From Leptasterias polaris (lineage: Eukaryota; Echinodermata; Asteroidea; Forcipulatida; Asteriidae): a stretch of 64,000 bases of DNA. Below, one piece after another: positions 22,787 to 34,195 of the stretch. Each line of letters opens with the position of its first letter. Within the stretch, counting starts at the first letter, position 1. Location: positions 2,041,501 to 2,105,500 of the forward strand of contig JAZGTN010000085.1 in NCBI GenBank assembly GCA_037783415.1, read 5' to 3'. The notes beneath the pieces are model-generated. The model was not told the DNA's origin. It searched no databases and saw only the letters and a list, made by a program, of their open reading frames with translations. The position numbers were made by a program, and so were the translations under genes.

Positions 22787-23495
22787 CTGTGCAAGTCTCG
22801 CGCGTATCCGAACGAGAAAACACGTCAAACGAAGAACATTTTTATTTCTGAAATCAAATCTTTGTTTTAAATTATATCTCATGACAAAATCTGAACAACA
22901 ACAATAAATCATTACAATTTCATGAAATTAGTTTTAGCTTAAAAAAAAAAATACGCCAAAGTCTGTTAATTATTATTAAAAACAAATTAAAACTCTGGGA
23001 CAAGGATGCTTTTTTGATGTTAACTTTTTAGAAACCCCTTACGCAGATTCGTGAAGGTCAAACGGGTTTTAAATTGACCCGTATCGCAGTTTAAATAGGA
23101 ATGCCGACGCCTCAACACGATAGACTGCAATGAAAAGGGTTTGCTTTGCAATTACAGCATCTGGCGATTATAATCGCGCATCCAAAACAAGCTTTTACAT
23201 AAGTTTTATGATCGGAGGTGAGCACAAAATTCTTAATTTTTTGCAATAACCGGAAGCTGAGTGACATGAGGTCAAGTTTAATTCTCGGGTTTTCTTTGTT
23301 ATATTGTTGAATTGGTTTTACTTTCATATTTTGTTATCACTTAGTATTGCGTTCCCAACAACATGTATAATTTTCTAGGTCATAAACTACGTTAAACTAA
23401 AATAATTGACGAAACAAAATCTCGCCCACGTAAAACTCCATATGGTTGGGACCACTATGGTCCCGGAAGTTCGAATGCGCGCGAGACTTGCACAG
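22787..23495. mobile_element. Possible inverted-repeat element
   Basis: The sequence ctgtgcaagtctcgcgcg at 22787 is repeated in inverted orientation as cgcgcgagacttgcacag ending at 23495, with a further matching gttcga/tccgaac. The arms are about 27 bp. No clear target duplication was seen. The interior is non-coding. Confidence 0.45.
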
Positions 23496-23607
23496 TCTAT
23501 AGTAGACATGAAACAAATATATTTGGCAGAGGATATGATGGCAGTTACAGAACCATTAGTTATTATTTTAAACTCCTCCCTTGTGCTTCACCACTGTAGT
23601 GCTTTAA

Positions 23608-23901
23608 GGCACTGGACACCTTTGATAATTGTCAAAGACCAGTATTCTCACTTGGTGTATCCCAACATATGCATAAAATAACAAACCTGTGAAAATTGGT
23701 CATCGAAGTTGCAAGAAAATAATGAAAGAAAAAACACCCTTGTTGCACAAATTTGTGTGCTTTCAGATGCCAATAATAAAAGGCTTCGCTGAAGTCTTTT
23801 ATTATTTGAGTGAGAAATTACCTTTTTCTCAATTGCTCGTTACCAAGTAAGTTTTTATGATAACAATTATTTTGAGTAATTACCAATAGTGTTCAGTGCC
23901 T
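23608..23901. mobile_element. Small MITE with TTAA target
   Basis: The 294-bp element begins GGCACTGGACACCTTTGATA and ends with the inverted ...GTGTTCAGTGCC. TTAA (or TTTAA) occurs on both sides (23604-23607 and 23902-23905). Short internal inverted segments (gataattgtcaaag / aattaccaat, and the pair aggcttcgctgaagtctt) are present. No coding capacity. The TTAA preference suggests a piggyBac- or Kolobok-mobilised MITE. Confidence 0.75.
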
Positions 23902-23979
23902 TTAAAGTGCTGCTGTGTTGTGCAAGCGCCAATTTATTGTTGATATTTTCATGACGGCTATTAACATTTCTTCATAATC

Positions 23980-24900
23980 TGGTCAAGCACTTTAAAAAAA
24001 AAAAAAAAAAAAGTATTTACCCTGATTTTGTTTGTTTGACATTTTCGTTAGTTTGCAATAAATCCACCAAAAACAAGCCTTCAGAAATTTGGTTGCGATT
24101 TGCAATTTAACCGAACTGCGACAATGCTTAACCTATTGCCGTGTAAATCTATAATGGTCTTTACGCTATAATAATTGTCAAAAGTAGATCCGAACAAAAC
24201 TGTCGCTGTAGAAATATCACAGTGCAATTTAGAATGTCTTTTTCTTTAAACATTGAAACACGAATGTTGCATTTTTGTACTTGAAACGGTATTTTTCGTA
24301 TCGATGACCGTTTTCCATGACCTTGACAGAAAATTATAATTGTTTTTGTTTAGTAAGAACATTCTCCATAAAATATATATCTCCCTTCGTTTCAAATTTG
24401 AAAAATGAGCAAACGACATGTTATCTTCAAACATTCAAATACATATTGTGTTGTAAACTTTTACCAAAAACAAAAGGTTGAGATATCGAGGAGGTATTCT
24501 GAATCGATGTCAGTAAATGACACTTATCCACAAGAAAAACACTTTCCATTAGGCTTAAACCTACATATTTTGTGTTTTGTTTATGTTTTTGTTTGTGCAG
24601 GATTTAAAGGTTCCATTGGCACTCTTTCTTTGTAGCCGTTTTCATATTTTGAAAAAGTTTAAAATTTTGAAGAAAACAAATTAAAAATATGATGAGGTCC
24701 TAGACCTACCTGATAGGTCCTAGACACAATTTTGAAATAGCTATCTTGTCTTTCGTAAATTAATCACGACAATGGTGCTGAGTGTTGGACAAAAATTGTT
24801 TAATAAAAGTGAACTGAAATAAAGTTCCAGCAAAAAAATACTTCACGATCACACAAGGTAAACAAAAAGAAAACAAGTTTGGACTATGGGCAAAACTTAA
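23980..24900. other. No gene seen; poly-A tract at 23994-24012
   Basis: AT-rich sequence without a recognisable gene. It lies just downstream (minus strand) of the donor of the candidate exon at 24915-25038 and could be an intron. Confidence 0.4.
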
Positions 24901-24914
24901 GAAGTGTGACTTAC

Positions 24915-25038
24915 CAATACCCACGGCGATATTAAAGCTAATCCACATCGTGTTGTACATGTTCCAATTTGAATCGGTTTCCCAAAGCACCCGTAGGTCA
25001 AGCAAATCCTCCAGAACTTTTCTTGAATAACAACAGAA
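24915..25038 (-). CDS. Candidate internal exon, unknown protein
   Basis: The minus strand has a pyrimidine-rich tract, a possible acceptor (cgtatag) and then a 41-codon open stretch reading VLEDLLDLRVLWETDSNW and YNTMWISFNIAVGIG. It is closed by a strong donor (G, GTAAGTC). The composition looks protein-like, with a hydrophobic C-terminal run. I do not recognise the family. It would follow the candidate exon at 25201-25515 on the same strand. It could also be chance. Confidence 0.3.
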
Positions 25039-25200
25039 CTATACGTCTAGAACTGAAACATCATGGCAAAAAAACAACGAACAGTTTACAGCAAAAACGA
25101 AAGCAGGTCCTTCCCAGCCAGTGATCTGGTTTAATGTGGTCTAGTCGCCTGTGCGTCTCAAACCATCCTCGGCATCGAAAGACACAACCGCGCCCCAAAT

Positions 25201-25515
25201 TTACACCGGCCAATCAAGGCTAGCGAAAATAAACCAATCAATGAACAGGATAAGTTTGAAATCCACTCCAACCTCGTCATATGGGCAGCTTGTCGTATCG
25301 TCCTCTCCAGAGTGATCGTGGAACAATGAAGTCGTCCGCTCACGTTCCCGCAAATTAATACCACGCTCTTGTTGGACACAAAGTGAGTTATTCATGCCAT
25401 TAATAACACTAGACACTGTTGCATCTTTCATTGTCAGCGAATTATAGTCCGTCAGCTTGACAGTAAACACGTATAAAATTATTTTGACAGGTGTGTCGTT
25501 ATGAAACAAAGCCAT
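25201..25515 (-). CDS. Candidate exon with a hydrophobic segment, unknown protein
   Basis: A 104-codon open frame on the minus strand begins MALFHNDTPVKIILYVFTVK. It contains two possible N-glycosylation sites (NNS and nearby) and ends with a hydrophobic run (FKLILFIDWFIFASL) before a stop. An acceptor-like ttattag precedes the first ATG, and an internal GTGAGC near 25338 could be a donor. It may be part of a membrane protein gene with the exon at 24915. No family is recognised. Confidence 0.25.
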   Translation of the reverse strand: MALFHNDTPVKIILYVFTVKLTDYNSLTMKDATVSSVINGMNNSLCVQQERGINLRERERTTSLFHDHSGEDDTTSCPYDEVGVDFKLILFIDWFIFASLDWPV

Positions 25516-25954
25516 CTAATAATTCAGTAGCCTTTTTTCAGTATGAAGCAATTTTCTTATCATAATACGTTTCGGATCATTTATTTAACGATCAATCCAC
25601 TCTCGCTTGTACTGTAAGCTGCAAGTTGTGGAGAAACACAATTGTTATGAAGGAAAGTATCCGGTACACCTTTTGATTTTAGTCAAAGGAAATTGAATCA
25701 TTTCCTTCAAATTTTAATGAACACGCCATTAAAGCCATTTCAACGATCCCAACAACTTTGGTGATTGAAACAACGAAGTAAAGAAGTTCCATTTTTTATG
25801 AATTAATAGGCTATAAGAACAAGCAATGGTGATTTGAAGAGGTCTTCAAATTGTATTTTCTTATTATTAAGAATATTGGAACTGAAACATGTATCTGTCG
25901 AGGATTGGCAGTGTTGTAGGTCTCATGATCCCCCTCGGACACTCTGGTTTTGGT

Positions 25955-26262
25955 GTGGTCTCGACTTGCTGGGTATTGGTCTTGGTCTTGGTCTTGGACA
26001 TGCTGGTCTTGGTCTTGGTCTCCGGTGTACCGGTCTTGACTACAACACTGAGGATTGGGGTGGGTGGTGGTGGGGGGGGGGGGGGGGGGGGGGGGGTAAG
26101 GACTTATCAACATTTCTGTGTTTGTTTGTTTTTCGACAATTATCAATATTGAGGCAATGAATTGTATTGGTGCGATCACGGCATGATAACACAGGGCCAC
26201 AGGCGGCGGAACCGGGGGGCAGGGGGCAGTTGCCCCCCCCCCCCCCACTTTTGAAAAGGTAG
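25955..26262. repeat. TCTTGG repeat, poly-G tract and G/C-rich repeat end
   Basis: At 25978-26020 the unit ggtctt is repeated many times. A GGT stretch grows into a run of about 29 G at 26065-26095. At 26203-26250 the sequence ggcggcggaaccggggggca, followed by gttgcc and a C-run then acttttgaaaa, matches in inverted orientation the sequence at 40575-40640. This suggests two ends of a dispersed repeat family. Confidence 0.7.
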
Positions 26263-26819
26263 TCATTTTTCCCCCACTTTATATCGAGCTATTGAAACAA
26301 AATTAGGGTTCACTGACAACCCCGTTTGTAATATTACACACCTTAAAGGACACCGTCACAGATGGAATCGTGAATTATAAAAGAACGGTTCATAGTCACA
26401 GGGCAACGCAAGACAAGGACAGATGATTCTCAGAAACCCCGTTTTATGAAGAATAAATAAATTAAGTTTAATCATGAATGCGAAATCAAAGAACTGCAAA
26501 GCAGATTATTTACAAAGCAACAAAATGTGCATGATTAATATAATTAAAGTTTAGTAGCAATCAAGCAAGCGTTATAACAGCAGCAATAAGCATGATTAAT
26601 GATGGCTAACTTAAAAGCAACTTAAAGCAAGAAAGTCAACATAACTTGCGAGGTTAATTTCATAACTAAATTAATACAACAGTAAAAAATTTAAAACAAC
26701 GATGAGCGTGGTGAATGCCAGTTTCCTTGTTAGGCTGTGCCTCATGCCATAAACCAGGAGGTCGAGAGTACCATGCGACAAACCCCCTGGTTTGGCTATT
26801 AAAGAAACTGGCTCAGGTA

Positions 26820-27001
26820 GTACGGATGATTATTGAATTGACACGGTGGTAGTCTGGAAAGTAGCGGTCCACACGTTGCTGGTCCGTCGCCTTTGCCTCC
26901 GGCCACACCTTGGACGTCTTCATGGGTCCGGCGTCCACATCGGGCGTCCACATCGGGCGTCGTCTACTCCCCACCGTGTCAATTGGTACTCTACCGTACT
27001 C
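26820..27001. mobile_element. Short inverted-repeat element
   Basis: The left arm gtacggatgattattgaatt followed by gacacggtgg is mirrored by ccaccgtgtcaattgg and accgtac on the right. The interior has a tandem pair of catcgggcgtccacatcggg. No target duplication is clear. Confidence 0.45.
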
Positions 27002-27639
27002 CAGAATTTTCCCAAATATATACTACTAGGTGTAGACAATAGACACACCTGACTTACAGTGATAATCACCTTTAAAGGCTATCGGTTTTACAACTTTACG
27101 CTACTGTATTACGTTGGAAGGTTAAAGAATAACTGGTATGTGACATGACAAAAGTCTTCCAATGTACGTGTTCCACTTTTAAACTATTTAAACGCTTCAA
27201 ACTATTCTTGGAATTGCAGTTAGCACTCATTCCAATAATAAGAACATAACATAACACTATTATTATGTTGGCACCTATGACAGACACGTTGCCTTCAAAT
27301 ATCATGAATTTTTACTGTTTTGAGGTGTTCCTTATCCCTATAAAAAGAGTTGTTCATGCAATAAAACACCTCTAATGTTTAATAATTAGTGAATGGTGAT
27401 TAGAAAAACAACATTGCCCTCTGACCCCTCGACATCTGTCCCGCGAAACGTGTATTTTCAGCCGTAAACCATCGTCCATGTAATGGCAAAATGCACGATG
27501 AACAGTAGTTAGGCTGTTGCCGTAGCCAGTGGCCTGGTAAACCTATCAGATCAACACTGGGTAAAATACCATCCTCTACCTCTCGCGACATGTATGAACC
27601 GAGCTGAAGCTAGCACAGTATTGGGCCCGAAATTGCCAG

Positions 27640-28095
27640 CCGCGTATTCGCGGAATAACCAGCCGCGGCCAAGTTCGCGCAAGGACCAATGGTTAACTAG
27701 TGGTTGTTTAGTGACGTACGTAGTGCATGCGCACAGAAGTTGTAGTGCGAACGACTGAAGTCAATAGTTCGACTAAGTTAGCCCGAACTCTGTCTAGTCG
27801 ACGATAGTTGGACTACGCTAGTCGACTATTTGGAACCAGCCTACGGGGCATGGGCGCATCGCTGGTAATCAATAGCCGTATATAGCACATTGCAGAGTGG
27901 ACCAGTTATAAGTCGCCGGTCGCGTTGACATGAGATGACTATGGTCAACGATAGTCCTTGTGCGAACTTGGCCCGCGTATTCCGAAAATAGAACACAGGG
28001 AGGTGAGTAAATAGCTCATCTGCTGTTCACCTCCCTGTGTCGCATGTGTTCTATTTTCGGAGTATGTGGCTGGTTATTCGCCGCAAATACGAGGC
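27640..28095. mobile_element. Inverted-repeat element with a second element nested in its left arm
   Basis: The outer arms share gcgtattcgcggaataacc, agcc, and then attccgaaaatagaacaca and gggaggtga, inverted around about 28020. The left arm is interrupted between agccgc and cgcgtattcc by an element whose ends are GGCCAAGTTCGCGCAAGGAC (27667) and its complement (27973). The inner element also contains several tagtcgac palindromes. Right and left arms are still about 85 percent alike by eye. No transposase is present. Confidence 0.65.
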
Positions 28096-28099
28096 GTAG

Positions 28100-29290
28100 C
28101 TTCAAGTATGTAAACACCTACACCGTTCACATGTCAAAATGGATCGCCACAAAAACAAACAGATTGAAGACGCGTCCAAAATAAAGAAACCTCGTCAATC
28201 AGGGTAACAAAACTGACATGGGACTAACCGAGAGAAACGAACGGTGTTGTGTATACCCAATGTTTATTGTGGACAGGAGGAAATAACTTAAACACGGCAC
28301 ACCACAGCAGCACTCTGATCAGCAAATAGTTTAGCATGTGATTGTGAGCACGTACTACGACTGGAAATAAGACTAGTGGGAACATGTCGGCCATTTATGA
28401 GAGTCAAAATCTTGACTCCCATAAATGGCGGACCGTGTTAGTTCACGAACAAAAGGAAAACCACACAATTTTGAGGAGTGTTTGTGCGGATCATTATATT
28501 ATTCTACTTTTAAAACATCTTTCCAACCATGTTCATTTCACATCAAACGCTTTTTATAGCCCAAAACGCCCTATCCGAAGGCAAAAAATAGGCCTAACAA
28601 AAACAGCAATTAACGCCAAACGTAGGCGAGTTGCCATCCCAGGACAATATACTATAATAATGGCCCACGATGCACATTTCACCAGTCCTGCAGTGCGAGT
28701 CACCGCTGGTCGAGTGTACTGCATGGCCAGGCCTTAACCAGCACACACGAGACTAGTAGTAGTAGCGATCGGGTGTAAAAATAGGCTGACTTTATAGCGG
28801 GCTGGGTCCGGAATCCCGGCTGCGCCACAACGTGTCTCCGTGTGTGTTATTCCCACTTAGAAGCCGTTAGCATGCACCAGCCGCAGTTACAGCCTTAGCC
28901 GCAATTCGATGCATAACCTCCGAATCCGATCTTACACATGACTTCGATCTTACCCCGGAACATACAAATTTAACATTTAAATCAAGTTTTGACCGCCAAG
29001 TTTTGTCCAAAAAATACGGGCAATGCATCTTTAACTTCCAATACCGAGGGGACTAAATATCACCTAGTTACTCCATAACAGCATGATATAGTTTTACTAT
29101 GCCTCATAAGTATTCAATAAAAACGACAACGTAGTATTCACCACTATTGGTTCGTGCTGCAGCTATTAAAAACGCTTTAAAAACTCATCCGCTTGACTTT
29201 AGTAACGGCATATGAAACTGCTCGACATGTTTTACAATCACATAAAGATTTGTGGTAGAATAATGTATAGGCCAACACCGGCAACAGCGC
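28100..29290. other. No gene supported; one small hairpin
   Basis: A palindrome at 28390-28429 has 18-bp arms (gccatttatgagagtcaa and its near complement) and a 4-nt loop. A 117-codon open frame at 28384-28737 starts inside this hairpin and has no recognisable domain. Confidence 0.4.
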
Positions 29291-29296
29291 ACCTGT

Positions 29297-29480
29297 GGGG
29301 GGGGGGGGGGGGGGGGGGGGGCTGGGGGGGCTCGGGGGCTTGAGCCCCCCCCCCCCCCCAAGAGGGTCTCACCCCCCCCCCCCCCCCAAAAAAAAACGGG
29401 GAGGAAGGGGAATTGGGAAAGAAGAAAAAAACGGGTCAGGAAGGGGGAAGGAAAGAAAAAAGAAGAACAAATGGGGAGGG
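29297..29480. repeat. G-run, C-runs and purine-rich tract
   Basis: About 26 G are followed by alternating runs of C and a GGGGCTTGAGCCCC palindrome, then a long purine-rich tract (gggaagg, gaaagaaa). The segment could form hairpins or G-quadruplex structures. Long open frames on both strands here are artefacts of low complexity. Confidence 0.85.
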
Positions 29481-30907
29481 GATCGGGAAGGGGGAAGGAA
29501 AAAAGAGCCGAGGGAGAAAAGTCGCAAATGTGTGTGTAGTTTTAGGTTTTTATTTCCGGTAGCAGTATTTTCTTTTCTTCCTTTGCCATTCGAAATTGTT
29601 TTGTTCATGCCAAAATTACTCTTTTATACGGGAGATTCGATAACGCGAGGTGCGAGGTGCGAGGTGACAGATATTGAACACCATACTTATATGATAACTC
29701 ACTTGTAATTGTTTAAATTTGCAACAACAACATATTAAACATTTGAGACAAACGGGCTAATTTGTCCATGATAAAACATATCTCACGTTGTTCCGGCATT
29801 CAATGATTTTTCCCCCTTATGGATTGCCTGTAGTACTACACTTGAATTTGAGTAACGCCAAATACTAATGTTTTTTTACCCGTGATGTTTTTAACGAATA
29901 TGCATGAAACCAGATACCGACCAGATCCAAAATAAATATCATCACGCGTTGCTTCTTTTCCACATTTTTCATTTTAGTCGGCAATGTTCAGGGATTAAAA
30001 AGGTGCAATCCTACCCTTTCCAAATTACACATCACATGTATGCCCGGGTTAAACTTATAATTTCATTTTTTAACAGTAGGCCTAATCTGATATAAATTAT
30101 TATTATGTGACACCACTTTCGCAAAACAAAGGTTTATCTGTAGGATAAGGGTTTACCGCCCACTTATTAATGGAATTTGCCGCCCAGTGATGAAATGTAG
30201 TAGCACCGCCCATAATAATAATAATAATAAAAGAGTATTTATATAGTGCCTTATGCCAGGCCTCAAGGCGCTTAACACGAAATAAAATCAATATTTTAAA
30301 AAGCAACACAAAATATAGAAACGGCAGTTTAAAAACCACAAGAAGGATAATAATAAAAACTAGACAAAACCACAAGGAGCAAAACGTAATTTAAAAATTA
30401 GTTACTTATACTAAAAACAAAATAAAAAACATAAACAAAAAATACTAAAGGTGAGAGGTTGTCAGCACCTCGCCCTAACGTCAAGAACCTAAGCAACTAT
30501 TATACAAAAAAATACAAAAATATTTAAATACAACAAAGAAAACGAGAAGAGCTAGAATCAATACAACAGAGATGCAAAACATTGTAAAAACTTTTAAAAT
30601 AGACAAAAATGAAAAACTTAATACAGAAGGACACCAACAAAATGCAAGAAGAGAAAACAAAATGCAAACAAAGGGGTGAGGTTTCCAGCACATCACCCTA
30701 CGCCATGATCCTAAGCATCTGGCATACGAAATACTTTAAAACGAATAAACAACAAGTCAATACAGAAAAACACCCAAATGTATGAAAAGAAAGTAAACAA
30801 AATGCAAAAGGGGAGAGTTTTCCAGCACATCACCCTGTGCCAAGATCCTCAGCATCTGGCAGAAAACTTTGAAAAACAGTAAAATCCAGGCAAAACTAAA
30901 ACCAAAA

Positions 30908-31186
30908 CTACTTAGAAAAGAAATGAGTTTTTAGGCGACTCTTGAATGAGGTGACCGACGTTGCTTGGTGAACTTGTAAGGGAAGGCAGGTCCATAAGGT
31001 GGGAGCAGCAGTTGACAGAGCTCGAGCACCATAGTACATAGTCGAAACTCTCTGGGGAATCTGCAGCAGGCACTGTGATGATGAACGAAGGCGACGTTGG
31101 GGTGCGTAATGGGAGATTAGTTCAGAGATGTAGTCGGGAGCGAGACCATGTTGAGCCTTGAACGTGAGTAACATGAGCTTAAACAC
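30908..31186 (-). pseudogene. LINE ORF2 C-terminal region
   Basis: MFKLMLLTFKAQHGLAPDYI, SELISHYAPQRRLRSS and SFKSRLKTHFF are typical of the C-terminal end of CR1/L2 ORF2. The stretch between 31187 and 31375 links it to the catalytic part with shifts. The frame ends at a stop at 30908, close to where such ORFs normally end. Confidence 0.8.
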
Positions 31187-31374
31187 GATACGGTCCTTGA
31201 TAGGCAGCCAATGCAGACGATGAAGAATTGGGGTGATGTGCTCGTTTCAAGGAGACCGGGCCACTAGGCGGGCAGCTGTGTTTTTAATGCGCTGAAGTTT
31301 ATTCAACTCGGAATCTGGTAGACCATAAAGAAGGCTATTGCAGGAGTCTAATCGGGATGTAACAAAATCATGTA

Positions 31375-31812
31375 CTAATCTGTTGGTGATCCGGATTCAT
31401 CCAAGAAGTGTCTGATTTGACCGATATTTCGTATGGCTGTCATAGCTGCTCGGCAGGTTTTTTTGATGTGGCTTTTCATAGAAAGATGACAGTCCATGAT
31501 GGCACCTAGATTTCGAGCTTCTTGAGAAGGATTTACCTGGGACTGACCGATGATAAGCGAGATGGGTGTAGGCTGCAATGGGATGAACTTAGAAGCAACA
31601 TGAATGACTTCAGTCTTTCCATCGTTCAACACCAACTTATTGGTCGTAGCCCAAATCTTAACATCACTGATACAGTTCTCAATTCTCTGAATGGCATTGA
31701 GACGATCTTCCGGCTTGAAAAGTAGGTACAGCTGTGTATCATCGGCGTACATCATGCCATTCAATTGATGAGCAGAAATAACATCAAGGACAGGATAGGG
31801 GTCCAAGTGCGA
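31375..31812 (-). pseudogene. LINE reverse transcriptase, catalytic part
   Basis: The reading SAHQLNGMMYADDTQLYLLF carries the catalytic YADD. It is followed by WATTNKLVLNDGKTEVIHVA and LGAIMDCHLSMKSHIKKTC, the thumb region of CR1/L2 elements. It is the continuation of the frame broken at 35639. A 9-bp duplication (GTGTGACAG, 31813-31821) marks its junction with the inserted transposon. Confidence 0.85.
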
Positions 31813-32100
31813 GTGTGACAGTAGTCTTGGCCCAAGACGTCAGTGATCGATAGTGGATAGTGTAATGCGCTCGGTTACAACTCGTTACAGCGCGCCCTCT
31901 TGTGACTTGAATTACCCAACTTGACTAGCTCTCACTAACGTCTTGGGAATCTCGTAGCGCTGGCTTAACTTTTTCATTGTTTTCTCCCTAGCCTTTCCTA
32001 GGGAACCAATCAGCGCGCGATCGTAGTAATAAATTTGCATAATTACTTATGTGACCCAGGGTCATGCTTCAGCTGCATATAGTGCATGCAGTAATGTCGA

Positions 32101-34195
32101 CATGGCCGCCAGCTGTGAGCGATTCTCACTAGAATTTAGAAAAGAAACACGCTCGTGAAAAACTAAAAGTCAAACTAATTAAACCAAAGCAGTCATGAGC
32201 TATTGATGATGTTCTAGATGGCAACTACCCGTTCGTCTGCTTACAAACCGGCTTCGGTATAAGCTTAATTTTCCAGTCATTTACCTCTGTATGTCGATGT
32301 GATTTTAGAAAAACTTTCTCTATGCTTTATACACAATGCCAAACAAGACAGATTCAGTCGTCGCAGTTTGTGGATTCACAGAAGAACATTATTAAGGAGA
32401 AGGCTGCCATGAGTGCCAGAGGCAAATATTGGGTTTTTTTACCAGTCCCGAAGCCCTTATCAGCATAAAATGACGTGAATTTCTGCAGTTGTACTCGGTG
32501 TACAGGCTTGTCTGCGGTTTATTCATCACAGGAGAGAGTCATTGGTCACAAAGTGGTGAGTTATGAGAGAAATCCCATTTTGTTTTACTTATTTAAATTG
32601 TTCAATTGTGGATAAAACTGAATTGATTTTTAGTCTTAATAAGCCACATAGTAGCCCCATTTATAGTGCCAAACTCTGGACTTCCTCCGATCCTTGGAAG
32701 TCCAGAGTATTGGCACTATAAATGGGGCTAGCCACATAGTTGTCAGTCGTAGTCGTACTCTCCCAGAGTCCCGGCAGAGAGGGGCTAGTTTAGTTAACTT
32801 ATGCGGTTAGAATAGATGAGTACATTTTGTCAGCTATCTGATAGCTGAGGTTTTTCTTTTTGAGGTCGAATAAATAATAATAATAAATCATTTTACCTAC
32901 ATGTGTAAGGCAATCCTGACAAAGCAAGTCTTATTCCGAATGCACAAGTATGCATTATCCATTGATTTGACACTGGCTCAAATTGTTGATTTGTGTCTGA
33001 TATCTACTTTCTGTGTATTGTTGAAGCACTCGTTTGTAATCAGTTATTTGCAATGATGATCGTATTATCCTCCATGTTCAAGGGTTGCGTATTGCGATCA
33101 TTTCAACTAGCAATCGGTAAAACATCATTTTAACACAACCCCCAACCGAAAAAAGTTAATAAATAGATCAATAATAAATAAACAAATAAACATAAATAAA
33201 TAATGTGTACAGTGTTCAAGCTTCATATAGAGACCACAAAAGCGCTTGAAGTGATCCATCCAATATACATTATTGCATAATATTATTAGTTTCCATTTAT
33301 TCTTCTCTAATAATACACACCAAGATCTGAGCTTATTGTATTTATTTTATTTTTATTTTTGCAGGGGCCAGTCATCAGGAAAGAAATCAGCTTTCAGAAA
33401 ATTGTATGCCAAGCTTGGAGAACCGGGAAGTATCATTGCTGCCATGACAGTGACAGAAAGTCTTGCCACACGATTGACAATCAGAGATGCCTTGTAAATA
33501 TCATGAGGAATGCAGTTCTTATTCAACAGGGACCGGCCCGTGACAATATCAAGCAAAACTCAAAGTTGCGGAAGAAATCTTTGGATGGCTTGTTGCAGAT
33601 GATGACTACAGAAAAAAGGAAAAGATGGGGCGCATCGTTATAATTATACTGTCAGTCAAGAAAGACGTGTGCAGAACTGTGCTGTTTTCTGCTGCAAGCT
33701 TCCATCATCACATCACAAATTGTTCAATATGCATTATACTATTACAGAGAGTGATGTTTACGACAAGTTTCTACGTAGCTTTTTCGACCCTGAGGGAGCT
33801 GTGCACATACTCTTCGCAACTGTTGCTTTTAGACTGGGGGTTGATGTAAAGGGGCCTACAACTTTGTCATTTTGGAACACCTGGCACGAAGTGAAATTGA
33901 CGATTATGTACATGAGAAACTGAGTCTATCAATTGGAATAAACTATCTTATAGAAACAGAAGCACTTTAGGAACAGAAAAACTTCCTTGACACCCAACAA
34001 TGTAGAAGAGCTATGATACATGCAGCATTCCACGTTAGCAGGCTCACAAGTACAAGAACTTGTGCCACAATAACTGCTGTGATAACTGTGCATTTTAAAC
34101 TGCTGTTGTGGGGTATTTCTTGTTTTAGCCTGTTCAAACTTAATCATTTTCAGAATCACAATTCTGTGAAAGATTTCTCTTTGGCAATAGCCAAA
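32101..34195 (+). pseudogene. RecQ-like DNA helicase, decayed
   Basis: Fragments of a RecQ-family helicase lie in order. An N-terminal part starts at 32101 (MAASCERFSLEF) and after a shift reads KLIKPKQ, DDVLDGNYPFVCLQTGFGIS. This last run is the Walker A region, in which the essential Lys of GxGKS has become Ile. From 33366 come SGKKSAFRKLYAKLGEPGSI and IAAMTVTESLATRLT (the motif III region, usually AMTATA), then PARDNIK. From 33670 come HHKLFNMHYTITESDVYDKF and DPEGAVHILFATVAFRLGVD (motif V, usually ATVAFGMGVD), followed by a degraded motif VI. Stops and shifts separate the blocks, and the DEAH block was not found. RecQ enzymes unwind DNA; this copy cannot be functional. An acceptor-like cag at 33363 suggests the source was spliced. 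Confidence 0.75.
32652..32730. mobile_element. 79-bp near-perfect hairpin with 9-bp target duplication
   Basis: The left arm begins TAGCCCCATTTATAGTGCCA and the right arm is its complement ending ATAAATGGGGCTA. The arms are 34-35 bp with one indel, and the loop is tccgatcctt. Both sides carry GCCACATAG (32643-32651 and 32731-32739), a perfect 9-bp duplication. Like the host transposon it starts with TAG. It looks like a minimal transposed hairpin. Confidence 0.85.

Noticed and set aside
25811..26266. 151-codon frame rich in Pro, Asp and Gln
   Set aside because: It reads through TCTTGG repeats and a poly-G tract and has no independent support.
29295..29708. 137-codon frame starting in a poly-G run
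   Set aside because: It is low-complexity Gly/Pro/Lys sequence from homopolymers and a purine tract.
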